A stretch of 64,000 bases of DNA, taken from NCBI RefSeq assembly GCF_036226465.1, contig NZ_CP108476.1:682001-746000 (forward strand), in the 5' to 3' direction. Shown here piece by piece: positions 49,972-57,626 of the stretch (position 1 is its first letter; every line of letters begins with the position of its first letter). The translations under genes were made by a program, and so were the position numbers. The stretch is from Kitasatospora sp. NBC_01250. GTDB lineage: Bacteria; Actinomycetota; Actinomycetes; Streptomycetales; Streptomycetaceae. The notes under the pieces were generated by a model, which had not been told where the DNA came from, did not search any database, and saw only the letters and a list, made by a program, of their open reading frames with translations.

Positions 49972-50736
49972 TCAGCGCACCGCCACCAGGACGCAGCTGT
50001 CGCCGCACTGCCACACCGGGCCGACCTCCCGGAACCCGGCCTCGCGCAGCAGTTCCTCGTGCTCCCGCGCCGAGAGACCGTTGCCGTCGCCGCTCGCGGG
50101 GGCCGGCCGCAGCTCGCGGGCCGCCAGCAGTTCGGCGAACTCGGGCACCAGGCGCACCTCGGCCCACCAGCGTCCCCAGTCCTCACCGCCGCCGGTGCCC
50201 TGGCGCTGCGCGCGGGCGCGGCCGACGGCGGCGGTGAGGCGGGCCAGAGCCGGGTCGGCGGGCGCGAGGTGGTCGCCGTTGACCAGCACGCCGCCCGGCC
50301 GGAGCACGGCGGCCAGCTCGCGGTAGATCTCGCGCAGCCGCTCCGGCGCCGGGTAGTGCAGAGCTGTGGTGGAGACGACCGCGTCCACCGGCCCGTCCAG
50401 CTCCAGCTCCAGTTCGGCCAGCCAGCCGTCCTCGCCGATCAGCACCTCGACGTAGCGGGCGGCGTCCGGCGCGTGGCTGCGGCCGAGCTCCAGCAGCAGC
50501 GGATCGACGTCCACCGCGAGGATCCGTGCCTGCGGCAGCCGGGCGGCGATCCGCCGTGCGAGCGAGCCGGGGCCGCTGCCGAGGTCCACGACCAGCGGCG
50601 CCTGCTGTCCCCCGGTCACCGACTCGACCACGTCGGCGATCACCGTGAAGCGCTCCTCGCGGTCCACCGCGTACCGCTCCTGCTGGCGCTCCCAGCGCCG
50701 CACCCAGGTGTCCGCCAGTGCCGTTCCCACAGCCAT
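49972..50736 (-). CDS. class I SAM-dependent methyltransferase, 254 aa
   Basis: PLVVDLGSGPGSLARRIAAR is motif I, RILAVDVDPLLLELG is the acidic strand-2 end, and VDAVVSTTALHYPAPERLRE with LRPGGVLVNGDHLAP are motifs II and III. The C-terminal segment SAREHEELLREAGFREVGPV is usual for small-molecule methyltransferases. GAGGAG sits 6 bases before the ATG at 50736, which I prefer over the longer frame. Substrate is unknown. Confidence 0.87.
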   Translation of the reverse strand: MAVGTALADTWVRRWERQQERYAVDREERFTVIADVVESVTGGQQAPLVVDLGSGPGSLARRIAARLPQARILAVDVDPLLLELGRSHAPDAARYVEVLIGEDGWLAELELELDGPVDAVVSTTALHYPAPERLREIYRELAAVLRPGGVLVNGDHLAPADPALARLTAAVGRARAQRQGTGGGEDWGRWWAEVRLVPEFAELLAARELRPAPASGDGNGLSAREHEELLREAGFREVGPVWQCGDSCVLVAVR

Positions 50737-50858
50737 GCACCACTCCTCAAGTCGCCGGACCCGATTCTTCCGGCTCCCCATCGTAGCGGCCACATGGAAA
50801 CGACAACCGTTTTGAATAGCAGCCCGCCGGGCGTCCCGTCATCCCGTCGGGCGGGCCC

Positions 50859-51824
50859 TCACTTGCCGGTCGCCTGCTTCAGCGCGTCCTCGATGCCCTG
50901 CAACTCCTTGACCTGCCAGTCCTGGAAGGTGGCACCGGCCGGCGCGAGGGTCTCGGTGACCTGGGCCACCGGGATGCCCTGCGCCTTGGCCGCGCTGACC
51001 TGGGCCATCACGTCGGGGTCGGAGTTCTGGGTGTTGAAGACGTAGATCTTGATCTGCTTGCCGGCGATCTGCTGGTCGATGGTCGACTTGTCGGCGGCGG
51101 TCGGGTCGGTGCCCTCGCTCTCCGCGTCCAGGAAGCTCTCCGGGGTGAGCATCTTCAGGCCCACGCTCTCGGCCAGCGGCGTCACGATCGACTCCGAGGC
51201 CCCGATCGGCGTGCCCGCGTACTTCGCCTTGATGTCCGACTCCAACTGGTTGTACGGCGCCAGCGTCTGCATCAGGAAGGTCTGCTTCTGGGCGTCGAAG
51301 GAGGCCGCGTCGGCCGGGTCTATTTTCTTGTAGTCGGCGGTGATCCGGTCGATCACCTTGTCCACACTGTCGTGCGAGTACCACTGGTGCGGGTTGTCGC
51401 CCTCCTTCAGCCCCACCAGGTCGCCGACCTTCAGCGCGGTGCGGCTCGGCGCCGGGTTGGCCGCCAGCAGCTTGTCCGACCAGGCGTCGTAGCCGATGCC
51501 GTTGGTGATCACGTAGTCCGCGCCCGCGATCGTCCGGCCGTCCGCCGCGGTCGGCTCGTAGGCGTGCGGGTCGGTGTCCGGGTTGGTGATGATGCTCGTC
51601 ACCTTCACGTGGGCGCCGCCGAGTTGGGCGGCGATGCTGCCCCAGAAGTTCTCCGCGGCCACCACCTGGATCACCTTGGAGCCGGCCGCCGAGCCGGCCG
51701 AGCCGGTCTTCGTCGTCGAGGCGGTGGAGCAGGCACTGGTGAGCGCGAGTGCGGCGACGGCCGCCGTGCTCAGCACGAGGCGGGCGGGGTGCCTGCGGAC
51801 GGTGCGGGGAAGGACGGAGCGCAT
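50859..51824 (-). CDS. zinc-binding ABC transporter lipoprotein, ZnuA-like, 321 aa
   Basis: A lipoprotein signal (ALALTSACSTAS) is followed by a cluster A-1 metal-binding protein: VVAAENFWGSIAAQLGG, then metal-ligand His in NPDTDPHAYEPTAAD and NPHQWYSHDSVDKVID, and a late Asp in FNTQNSDPDV. These proteins capture zinc for an ABC importer. No permease or ATPase gene is adjacent, so it is an orphan or works with a distant transporter. Two Zur boxes lie upstream (51901-51949), so it should be switched on by zinc starvation, like the neighbouring ribosomal-protein operon. Confidence 0.9.
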   Translation of the reverse strand: MRSVLPRTVRRHPARLVLSTAAVAALALTSACSTASTTKTGSAGSAAGSKVIQVVAAENFWGSIAAQLGGAHVKVTSIITNPDTDPHAYEPTAADGRTIAGADYVITNGIGYDAWSDKLLAANPAPSRTALKVGDLVGLKEGDNPHQWYSHDSVDKVIDRITADYKKIDPADAASFDAQKQTFLMQTLAPYNQLESDIKAKYAGTPIGASESIVTPLAESVGLKMLTPESFLDAESEGTDPTAADKSTIDQQIAGKQIKIYVFNTQNSDPDVMAQVSAAKAQGIPVAQVTETLAPAGATFQDWQVKELQGIEDALKQATGK

Positions 51825-51850
51825 GGTGCGGGTACTCCTCTGAGAGCTGC

Positions 51851-51871
51851 GGAGCCCTGTGACAGGGCTCC
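51851..51871 (-). promoter_or_regulatory. hairpin in the leader of the zinc-binding lipoprotein gene
   Basis: GGAGCCCTG, a TGA loop and its exact complement form a 9-bp stem between the Zur boxes and the ribosome site, 27 bases upstream of the start codon. It may affect translation or mRNA stability. Confidence 0.45.
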
Positions 51872-51900
51872 GCCTCGGTTGGACGGGCAGCACGTTAGTC

Positions 51901-51949
51901 GGAAATGATTTTCAAAACCACCCCGATCGTCGCCGAGATGAAAATCATT
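51901..51949. promoter_or_regulatory. two Zur boxes
   Basis: GGAAATGATTTTCA (51901-51914) and TGAAAATCATT (51939-51949) match the TGAAAATGATTTTCA type of operator bound by zinc-loaded Zur in streptomycetes. They lie about 80-125 bases upstream of the ZnuA-like start and are very AT-rich against their surroundings. Confidence 0.82.
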
Positions 51950-52085
51950 GCCGAATCTTGACCCGGCCTCGCGGCGCGCCTGACCAGGCGTCAGTCCCGG
52001 GGAACGCCAGTGCCGCCGGGCGCCCCGCACGACTGCGGGGCACCCGGCGGCACTGCCCGGGTACGGGGAGCTCGGGCGCGGGGAC

Positions 52086-52256
52086 CTACGGGGCCGGCGT
52101 CAGCAGGCCGCGTTCGTAGGCGCGGACCAGGTTGCGCGGCACCAGGTGCTCGCGGCCCTCGACCGTGATCGGGACCAGCTGGGGCGCGCTCGCCTTCCAC
52201 TGGGCGCGGCGGTGCCGGGTGTTGCTGCGGGAGGTCTTGCGCTTGGGTACGGCCAT
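52086..52256 (-). CDS. rpmF: ribosomal protein L32, zinc-free paralogue, 56 aa
   Basis: The product begins [20 protein letters not shown] and ends [14 protein letters not shown]. The C-terminal CxxC pairs of the zinc-binding L32 are absent. Such C-minus copies replace zinc-containing ones when zinc is scarce and release the metal. It is the last gene of the minus-strand Zur-type operon, 30 bases after the CobW gene. Confidence 0.92.
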   Translation of the reverse strand: MAVPKRKTSRSNTRHRRAQWKASAPQLVPITVEGREHLVPRNLVRAYERGLLTPAP

Positions 52257-52286
52257 GGCGGGGCTCTCCTGCTGTTCGGTGCGGGA

Positions 52287-53576
52287 CTATGCGTGGGCGT
52301 GGGCGTGCGTGTGGGCGTGCGTGTGGGTGTGGGTGTGGAGGTCGTCCTGGAGCGCGGACTCGTCCCACTCCGGGAAGGGGTCGGCGAAGGCCGTCCAGCC
52401 GCCCGGGCCGGCTGCCTGCTCGGCGTCGTCGAGCAGGCAGCCGGTGAGCGCGGCGCGCAGTTCGGCCTCGCGCAGGCCGGTACCGATGAAGACCAGTTCC
52501 TGACCGTTCTGCACGTCCTGCCGGCCGACGCCGGTCAGGAGCGAGGCGTCGGTCGGAGCGAACGGCCACAGGACGTCGACCGGCACCGGAGCAGCGGTCA
52601 GGGCGGCGCGCAGGCCCGCGGGCTCGAAGCGGGCGACCGAACCGGCCTGCGACCACAGCCCGGTGACGGCCGGCCGGGAGGCGAGCCAGAAGAAGCCCTT
52701 CGAGCGCAGCACCGTGCCGAACTCCCCCGCGTCGAGCCGCCTGCTCACCAACTCCCAGAGCCGGCCCGGGTGGAAGGGCCGTTCGGCGCGGAAGACCAGG
52801 CTGCTGATGCCGTACTCCTCGGTCTCCGGCACGTGGTCACCGTTGAGTTCGGCCACCCAGCCGGGGGCCTGCTGGGCCTTGGTCAGGTCGAAGAGCCAGG
52901 TGCCCAGCAGTTCGGCGGGCGCGACCCGGCCGCCGGTCGCCCGCACGATCCGGGCGGCGGGGTTGAGGCGGCCGAGCGCGGCGGCCAGGCGGTCCGCCTC
53001 CGCGGCGGTGACCAGGTCGGTCTTGTTGAGGACCAGGACGTCGGCGAACTCCACCTGGTCCATCAGCAGGTCGCTGACCGTGCGTTCGTCGTCCTGGTAC
53101 TGGTCGAGCCCGCGGGCCGCCAGCTCGTCCCCACCGCGCAGCTCGGGCAGGAAGTTGGCCGCGTCCACCACCGTGACCATGGTGTCCAGCCGGGCGAGGT
53201 CGCCGAGCGTGGCACCGTCGTCGCGGGCGAAGGCGAAGGTGGCCGCGACCGGCATCGGCTCGGAGATGCCGCTGGACTCGATCAGCAGGTAGTCGAAGCG
53301 GCCTTCGCGGGCGAGGCGGTCGACCTCCTCCAACAGGTCGTCGCGCAGCGTGCAGCAGATGCAGCCGTTGGTCATCTCGACCAGCCGCTCCTCGGTCCGG
53401 GAGAGCGCTCCGCCGCCCTCGCGGACCAGGGCCGCGTCGATGTTGACCTCGCTCATGTCATTGACGATCACCGCGACCCGCAGCCCGTCCCGGTTGTTCA
53501 GCAGGTGGTTGAGCAACGTGGTCTTGCCGGCGCCGAGGAACCCGGAGAGCACCGTGACCGGGAGCCGCCCGCTCAC
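52287..53576 (-). CDS. CobW/COG0523 zinc metallochaperone GTPase, 429 aa
   Basis: [20 protein letters not shown] is the P-loop (residues 9-24), GCICC (C72, C74, C75) is the metal-binding Cx[10 protein letters not shown] is the guanine-specificity motif, and a CobW C-terminal domain follows. The protein ends in a run of alternating His ([16 protein letters not shown]), typical of zinc-delivering members. The GTG start overlaps the rpsR stop (GTGA). Expression with zinc-free ribosomal proteins fits zinc allocation during starvation. Confidence 0.92.
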   Translation of the reverse strand: MSGRLPVTVLSGFLGAGKTTLLNHLLNNRDGLRVAVIVNDMSEVNIDAALVREGGGALSRTEERLVEMTNGCICCTLRDDLLEEVDRLAREGRFDYLLIESSGISEPMPVAATFAFARDDGATLGDLARLDTMVTVVDAANFLPELRGGDELAARGLDQYQDDERTVSDLLMDQVEFADVLVLNKTDLVTAAEADRLAAALGRLNPAARIVRATGGRVAPAELLGTWLFDLTKAQQAPGWVAELNGDHVPETEEYGISSLVFRAERPFHPGRLWELVSRRLDAGEFGTVLRSKGFFWLASRPAVTGLWSQAGSVARFEPAGLRAALTAAPVPVDVLWPFAPTDASLLTGVGRQDVQNGQELVFIGTGLREAELRAALTGCLLDDAEQAAGPGGWTAFADPFPEWDESALQDDLHTHTHTHAHTHAHAHA

Positions 53577-53863
53577 CGGCCCGCCTTCGCGGCGGACGTG
53601 GCGCCGGAGACGTAGGGCAGCAAGGCCATCTCGCGGGCGTTCTTGATCGCCCGGGCCATCGCGCGCTGCTGCTGGACGGTGAGCCTGGTGACCCGGCGGC
53701 TCCTGATCTTGCCTCGGTCGGAGATGAACTTCCGCAGGAGGTTGGTGTCCTTGTAGTCGATGTACGTGATCCGTGCCTCGTGATGGGGGCGCCCCCGGCC
53801 GAAGGCTGGGGGAGGGTTGGGGCGCGGCTTGCGGTCCCGGCGGGCCGCGGCGATCTTGGTCAT
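53573..53863 (-). CDS. rpsR: ribosomal protein S18 paralogue with inserted repeat, 96 aa
   Basis: [20 protein letters not shown] and [14 protein letters not shown] are canonical S18. The N-terminal cysteines of zinc-binding S18 are missing. In their place residues 13-31 read [20 protein letters not shown], encoded by a palindromic intergenic-type element that has inserted in frame (53784-53816). The rest appears intact. It overlaps the CobW gene downstream and belongs to the Zur-type operon. Confidence 0.9.
   Translation of the reverse strand: MTKIAAARRDRKPRPNPPPAFGRGRPHHEARITYIDYKDTNLLRKFISDRGKIRSRRVTRLTVQQQRAMARAIKNAREMALLPYVSGATSAAKAGR
53784..53816. repeat. Streptomyces-type palindromic element inside rpsR
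   Basis: TGGGGGCGCCCCCGGCCGAA followed by GGCTGGGGGAGGG has the form of the short CCTCCCCCAGC...GGGGGCGCCCCCA elements scattered between genes in streptomycete genomes. It contains the palindrome GGGGGCGCCCCC (53785-53796) and a second stem (CCCCGGCC/GGCTGGGG). Here it is translated as part of S18. Confidence 0.6.
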
Positions 53864-53890
53864 GGCGTCCTTCTGTCCTTGCTGTCCTTC

Positions 53891-53940
53891 GTCGCTCGAC
53901 GTCGCTCGACGTCGCTCGACGTCGCTCGACGTCGCTCGAC
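53891..53940. repeat. five tandem copies of GTCGCTCGAC
   Basis: Five perfect 10-bp repeats, followed by CGTTCGGT-type repeats to about 53978, fill the 130-base gap between the degenerate CobW gene and rpsR. Each unit is nearly palindromic. The period of 10 bp would place the units on one face of the helix. Confidence 0.85.
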
Positions 53941-53993
53941 GACGTTCAGCGTCGTTCGGTCGTTCGGTCGTTCGGTGGAGTCGGCGGGGATCG

Positions 53994-55181
53994 TCAGGCG
54001 ACCGGGTCGAGGAGCTCCTCGAAAGCGTCCGGCAGCGACCTCCAGCTCGACTCGCCGCCCGCGAGCTCCGCGTCGGTGAGCAGGCAGGAGTCGAGCAGCC
54101 CGGTGATCCCGTCCGCGTCCAGCCCCTCGGCGGTGAAGATGAGTTGCTGCACCCGGTCGCCGTGCTCGACGTCCCAGTCGAGCGCCGCGGCGGCCCGGCG
54201 GGAGGGCGGGTAGAGCTCCCAGACCGCGTCCGGGAGGGTGGCCAGCCAGGGGCCGCACTCCTCCACCGCCAGGCTGGCCCCCGCCGCGTCCCAGGCCAGC
54301 ATCAGCTCGGGGCGGTTGGCCAGCCAGAAGCGCCCCCGGCTGCGCTGGGCGGCCGGAACCAGCTCGTCGAGCGCCTCGTACAGCCGCCCGGGGTGCAGCG
54401 GCCGGCGCCGCTCCCAGACCAGCGTGGCCACGCCCGCCTCGTCGGCGCACTGCGGCAGCAGCGCCAGCGCCGGGTTGACGCGGTCCCGGGCGGCCGCCAC
54501 GTCGAAGCCCGCGAGCACCGCGCCCGCGAGCGCTCCAGAGCCGAGGCCCACGAGGCGGGCGGTCGGGTGGAGCTGGCGCAGCATCGCCAGTCCGGCCTGC
54601 ACCTCGGCGCTGCCGGCCGCCTCCTGGGCGGGTGCGACGGCGAGCACGCCCGCGTACTCGATCTGGTGGGAGAGGGCCTCGGCCAGGGTCCGCTCGTCCT
54701 CGGCGCAGGTGTGCAGGCCGTGCTCCAGGAGCTGGTCGGCCACCGACAGTTGCGGGACGATCCGCAGCGGATCCACGGCGGTCACCACCGCGATCACCTC
54801 CACCGCCTCGTGCATGCAGCGGTCGCCGACCTCACCGCCCGCCATCACCTCCACCAGCGGATGCGGGTCGCTGCCGCCCCAGAGCTCCACCACGGCGAAC
54901 CGGTGGCGGCCCGCGTCCGCGATCCGCAGCAGCTCGGGCAGCAGGTCCTCGCGCAGGGCGCAGCACGGGCAGTCGTTGGTGAGCGGCACGTGGGTCTCGT
55001 TCAGCGAGCCCGCGGCGTCGCGGACCCGGCGGTGCACGCGGCCGTGCGCGGCCGAGGCCAGGTCGTGGTGCAGGACGACAGCGCCCTCGCGGCTTTCGAG
55101 CAGTTCCAGGACCGCCTGGCGGCGCGCGGCCTCGTGCAGGCCGCCGACCACCACCACGGGCAACAGACCGGATTCGGGCAC
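53994..55181 (-). CDS. degenerate CobW-like protein lacking the P-loop, 395 aa
   Basis: It aligns in outline with the neighbouring CobW protein: a first strand [20 protein letters not shown] where the GxxGxGKTT loop should be, then CPCC (C71, C73, C74) in [17 protein letters not shown], and the C-terminal CobW_C region with [17 protein letters not shown] and [16 protein letters not shown]. The Walker Lys/Thr and the NKxD motif are absent, so it cannot bind GTP normally. The metal-binding CxCC is kept. It may be a zinc carrier or a partner of the active CobW. The GTG at 55181 has GAGGAGGGA upstream. Confidence 0.8.
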   Translation of the reverse strand: MPESGLLPVVVVGGLHEAARRQAVLELLESREGAVVLHHDLASAAHGRVHRRVRDAAGSLNETHVPLTNDCPCCALREDLLPELLRIADAGRHRFAVVELWGGSDPHPLVEVMAGGEVGDRCMHEAVEVIAVVTAVDPLRIVPQLSVADQLLEHGLHTCAEDERTLAEALSHQIEYAGVLAVAPAQEAAGSAEVQAGLAMLRQLHPTARLVGLGSGALAGAVLAGFDVAAARDRVNPALALLPQCADEAGVATLVWERRRPLHPGRLYEALDELVPAAQRSRGRFWLANRPELMLAWDAAGASLAVEECGPWLATLPDAVWELYPPSRRAAAALDWDVEHGDRVQQLIFTAEGLDADGITGLLDSCLLTDAELAGGESSWRSLPDAFEELLDPVA

Positions 55182-55293
55182 CGGTTCTTCCCTCCTCGGG
55201 ATCGGGTGTTCAGCAGGTTCGGGGCCGCGCCCCGGGTCGCGCGGACCGGGAGAGCCAACGCGGCGACGCGGGACGCGGCCGGCTTCGTGGGCG

Positions 55294-55599
55294 CTACCAG
55301 CTGGCCTTGCGGACACCGGGCAGGAACCCGGCATGCGCCTGCTGACGCACCCCGATCCGGGAGAGCCCGAAGGCGCGCAGGTAGCCGCGCGGGCGGCCGT
55401 CGACCGCGTCGCGGTTGCGCACCCGGGTGGGGCTGGCGTCGCGGGGCTGGCGCTGCAGCTCGTCCAAGGCGGCCCGGCGCTCCTCGGGCGAGGTGGCGGG
55501 GCCGGCGATCACGCGCTTGAGCTCGGCGCGGCGCTCGGCGTACCGGGCGACGACGGCCCGGCGCTGGTCGTTCCTGGCGATCTTGCTGCGCTTGGCCAT
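55294..55599 (-). CDS. rpsN: ribosomal protein S14, zinc-free paralogue, 101 aa
   Basis: [20 protein letters not shown] at the start and [20 protein letters not shown], then a terminal LPGVRKASW, identify the long zinc-free S14. The CxxC pairs of the zinc form are lacking. It starts at the stop of rpmB (TGATG), so the two are translationally coupled within the Zur-type operon. Confidence 0.95.
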   Translation of the reverse strand: MAKRSKIARNDQRRAVVARYAERRAELKRVIAGPATSPEERRAALDELQRQPRDASPTRVRNRDAVDGRPRGYLRAFGLSRIGVRQQAHAGFLPGVRKASW

Positions 55600-55835
55600 C
55601 AGACCCGCCCGCCCCGGGCGCGCACGACGACGACGGCCTTCTCGATGCCGAGCCTGTCGACGGTCCTGATGCCCTTGGCGCTGAGCGTCAGGCGCACGAA
55701 GCGGCCCTCGCTCGGCAGCCAGTAGCGCTTGGACTGGATGTTCGGGTCGAAGCGGCGCCTGGTGCGGCGGTGCGAGTGCGAGATCGCGTTGCCGAAGCCG
55801 GGCTTGCGACCGGTCAGTTGGCAGTGTGCGGACAT
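55599..55835 (-). CDS. rpmB: ribosomal protein L28, zinc-free paralogue, 78 aa
   Basis: [20 protein letters not shown] then [14 protein letters not shown] identify L28. Only one Cys is present, so the four-Cys zinc site is lost. It is the first gene of the minus-strand operon and is divergent from rpmG across a Zur-type site. Confidence 0.94.
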   Translation of the reverse strand: MSAHCQLTGRKPGFGNAISHSHRRTRRRFDPNIQSKRYWLPSEGRFVRLTLSAKGIRTVDRLGIEKAVVVVRARGGRV

Positions 55836-55914
55836 GGTGACTCCGAGCAGCGTGAGGAGAACGGCGGCAGCGGGGAATGCCGTGGCTGCCGCCGGCGTTG
55901 ACCTGACACTACCC

Positions 55915-55931
55915 TAGATGAAAACGAAAAC
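55915..55931. promoter_or_regulatory. Zur-type site between rpmB and rpmG
   Basis: The AT-rich stretch beginning at 55915 contains TGAAAACG, a Zur half-site, followed by a weaker second half (AAAACCATT). It sits between the divergent zinc-free L28 and L33 genes, where a Zur box is known in S. coelicolor, and would control both. Confidence 0.68.
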
Positions 55932-55986
55932 CATTACGCTATGGTGGGCTCCACACCGACCCACCACGCCCTGGAAGGGACACCGC

Positions 55987-56151
55987 ATGGCCCGCAACGA
56001 ACTGCGCCCGATCATCAAGCTCCGCTCGACCGAGGGCACCGGGTACACCTACGTCACCCGCAAGAACCGCCGCAACGACCCCGACCGGCTCGTCCTGCGC
56101 AAGTACGACCCCGTCGCCCGCAAGCACACCCTCTTCCGCGAAGAGCGCTGA
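55987..56151 (+). CDS. rpmG: ribosomal protein L33, zinc-free paralogue, 54 aa
   Basis: [20 protein letters not shown], then [20 protein letters not shown] identify L33; the CxxC pairs are absent. The ATG at 55987 is the true start, with GGAAGGG upstream; the longer frame reads through the operator. It is divergent from the rest of the zinc-free set. Confidence 0.94.
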   Translation: MARNELRPIIKLRSTEGTGYTYVTRKNRRNDPDRLVLRKYDPVARKHTLFREER

Positions 56152-56183
56152 TTCCCCTCCCCTGCCCACGCTGCGTCAGCTCG

Positions 56184-56573
56184 TCAGATCGTCGGGGCGG
56201 TCGACGTGGCCGGCGCGGCCGACGCCTCCGCGCGGCGCTCCGGCTCGGTCAGGCCGGCCCAGATCGCCTCGCCCGCCAGGACCGGGTTGGCGAGCGCCCA
56301 GCGCAGGCACTCGGCGCGGGTGGTGGGCCGGCACGCCCAGCACAGGCGCTTGGCGGTGGCCGTCCGGGCGAGGGCGTCCGCGCCCTTGGGCCAGAAGACG
56401 TCGGGGTTGACGTCGCGGCGCCGGCACGGCTCGTCGCCGCGCAACCGCGGGTAGGCGACGTCGGGGCGGGCGGCGAGGAACCTGGGCAGGAGGGCGGTGG
56501 CCACGCGGGCGGCGGGGCGGCGGCGCCGGAGGAGGCGGGCGGCGGTGCCGTCCACGGGGCGAGGGGTCGTCAC
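56184..56573 (-). CDS. WhiB-family iron-sulfur regulator, 129 aa
   Basis: The four cluster-binding Cys are in EPCRRRDVNPDVFWP, LCWACRP (CxxC) and AECLRWAL. AIWAGLTEPERRA replaces the usual G[VI]WGG turn, followed by a basic-poor tail. A 45-residue Arg-rich N-terminal extension is unusual. The GTG at 56573 has GGAAGG 9 bases upstream. It lies next to Rieske, ferric-reductase and ferredoxin genes, so redox-responsive control of these is plausible. Confidence 0.87.
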   Translation of the reverse strand: MTTPRPVDGTAARLLRRRRPAARVATALLPRFLAARPDVAYPRLRGDEPCRRRDVNPDVFWPKGADALARTATAKRLCWACRPTTRAECLRWALANPVLAGEAIWAGLTEPERRAEASAAPATSTAPTI

Positions 56574-56668
56574 GGGTCTGCCTTCCAGGGGGACACGGGG
56601 CGGGAGTTGGGCACGGCGGGGGGGAACCGACCGGCGCAGTGGGGTGCGCCGGTCGGTCGCTGTGGGGG

Positions 56669-57256
56669 TCAGGCGCCGGCGACCAGCGTGCCGTTCTGCA
56701 CCTTGACCGGGACCGGGGCCAGCGCGGAGGTCGCCGGGCCCTTGGCCACCGAGCCGTCCTCGGCCCTGAACTGACTGCCGTGGCACGGGCAGATGATCAC
56801 CCCGTCGGCCACCTGGGAGACGGTGCACCCGCGGTGCGTGCAGACCGCACTGAAGCCCTTGTACTGGCCCGCCGTCGACTGCGTGACGACCACCTTGGCG
56901 GCGGCGAAGACGGTGCCGCCGCCGACCGGGACGTCGGCGGCCTTGCCCAGCACGGTGCCCGCGCCCGAGCCGGAGCCCGCATCGGAGCTCGAGCTGGAGC
57001 CGGCGCCCGAGCCGGCGCCGGAGGCCATTCCCGAGCCCGGGTCGGCACCCGTTCCCGCGCCCGAGGTCATCGTCCCGGCGGAGGCGGCCGACGAGCCGGA
57101 GGCCGTCGATCCGGAGGAGGAGCACCCGGCCAGCGCCAGCGCGGCCGCACCACCCGCTCCGCACAGCACGACACGGCGGGTGGTGACCAGGGGCTGGGCG
57201 CCCGGGGACTGCGGGGAGCTCTCGGCGATCGCAGCGGTCTCGATGTCATCGGGCAT
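56669..57256 (-). CDS. Rieske [2Fe-2S] Tat lipoprotein, 195 aa
   Basis: TTRRVVLCGAGGAAALALAG followed by Cys is a twin-arginine lipoprotein signal. A long Ser/Gly/Ala linker (residues 50-95) leads to the Rieske domain with both ligand pairs, CTHRGC and CPCHGS, and a C-terminal strand set. It would sit outside the membrane and pass electrons. Upstream at 57400 is a CTAAGG-type motif shared with the ferric-reductase operon at 59230, so joint regulation is likely. Confidence 0.92.
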   Translation of the reverse strand: MPDDIETAAIAESSPQSPGAQPLVTTRRVVLCGAGGAAALALAGCSSSGSTASGSSAASAGTMTSGAGTGADPGSGMASGAGSGAGSSSSSDAGSGSGAGTVLGKAADVPVGGGTVFAAAKVVVTQSTAGQYKGFSAVCTHRGCTVSQVADGVIICPCHGSQFRAEDGSVAKGPATSALAPVPVKVQNGTLVAGA

Positions 57257-57447
57257 AACGGTCCACTCTCTGTTGGAAGTTGTCGATCAGAAGGGCCGCA
57301 GTGGGAACGCGGCACGAGGAGGGGCTCCGCCGGCCGGGTAGCGACGAGCGTAGGCCGCGGTCGGGTGGGGGGGCCAGCGGTCTCAGGCGATTTTCGGTTC
57401 CGCTAAGGGTTGGTTCATGGTCTGCTGACTCCGCCGCCTGGACCGCC

Positions 57448-57616
57448 CTAGTGCCGGGTCAGGCAGCCTTTGCCCGTCAAGGAGCGGCGCCCGGTGCGTG
57501 CTGTCGGCGTGCCGGCCGGAAGTCCTCGTACTGGACGTACTTGGGCTTTCGGCCGGTGCGGCGAGAGGGCGTGCCGGGCGTCGCGACGGGGCGAAGGTTG
57601 CCTGACGCGGCACTAG
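57448..57616 (-). mobile_element. 169-bp IS remnant or MITE with 23-bp inverted ends
   Basis: The ends CTAGTGCCGGGTCAGGCAGC and, inverted, CTAGTGCCGCGTCAGGCAAC are 23-bp terminal repeats with 2 mismatches, each beginning CTAG. The interior read on the minus strand encodes a scrap ending TGRKPKYVQYEDFRPARRQH and a stop, like the C-terminus of a streptomycete transposase. It is a deletion derivative between the Rieske gene and the secreted-protein gene. Confidence 0.8.
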
Positions 57617-57626
57617 GAAACCCGCA

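Noticed and set aside
52074..52262. no gene between the zinc lipoprotein and CobW genes
   Set aside because: A 56-residue L32 frame with clear identity is present, so the gap is coding.
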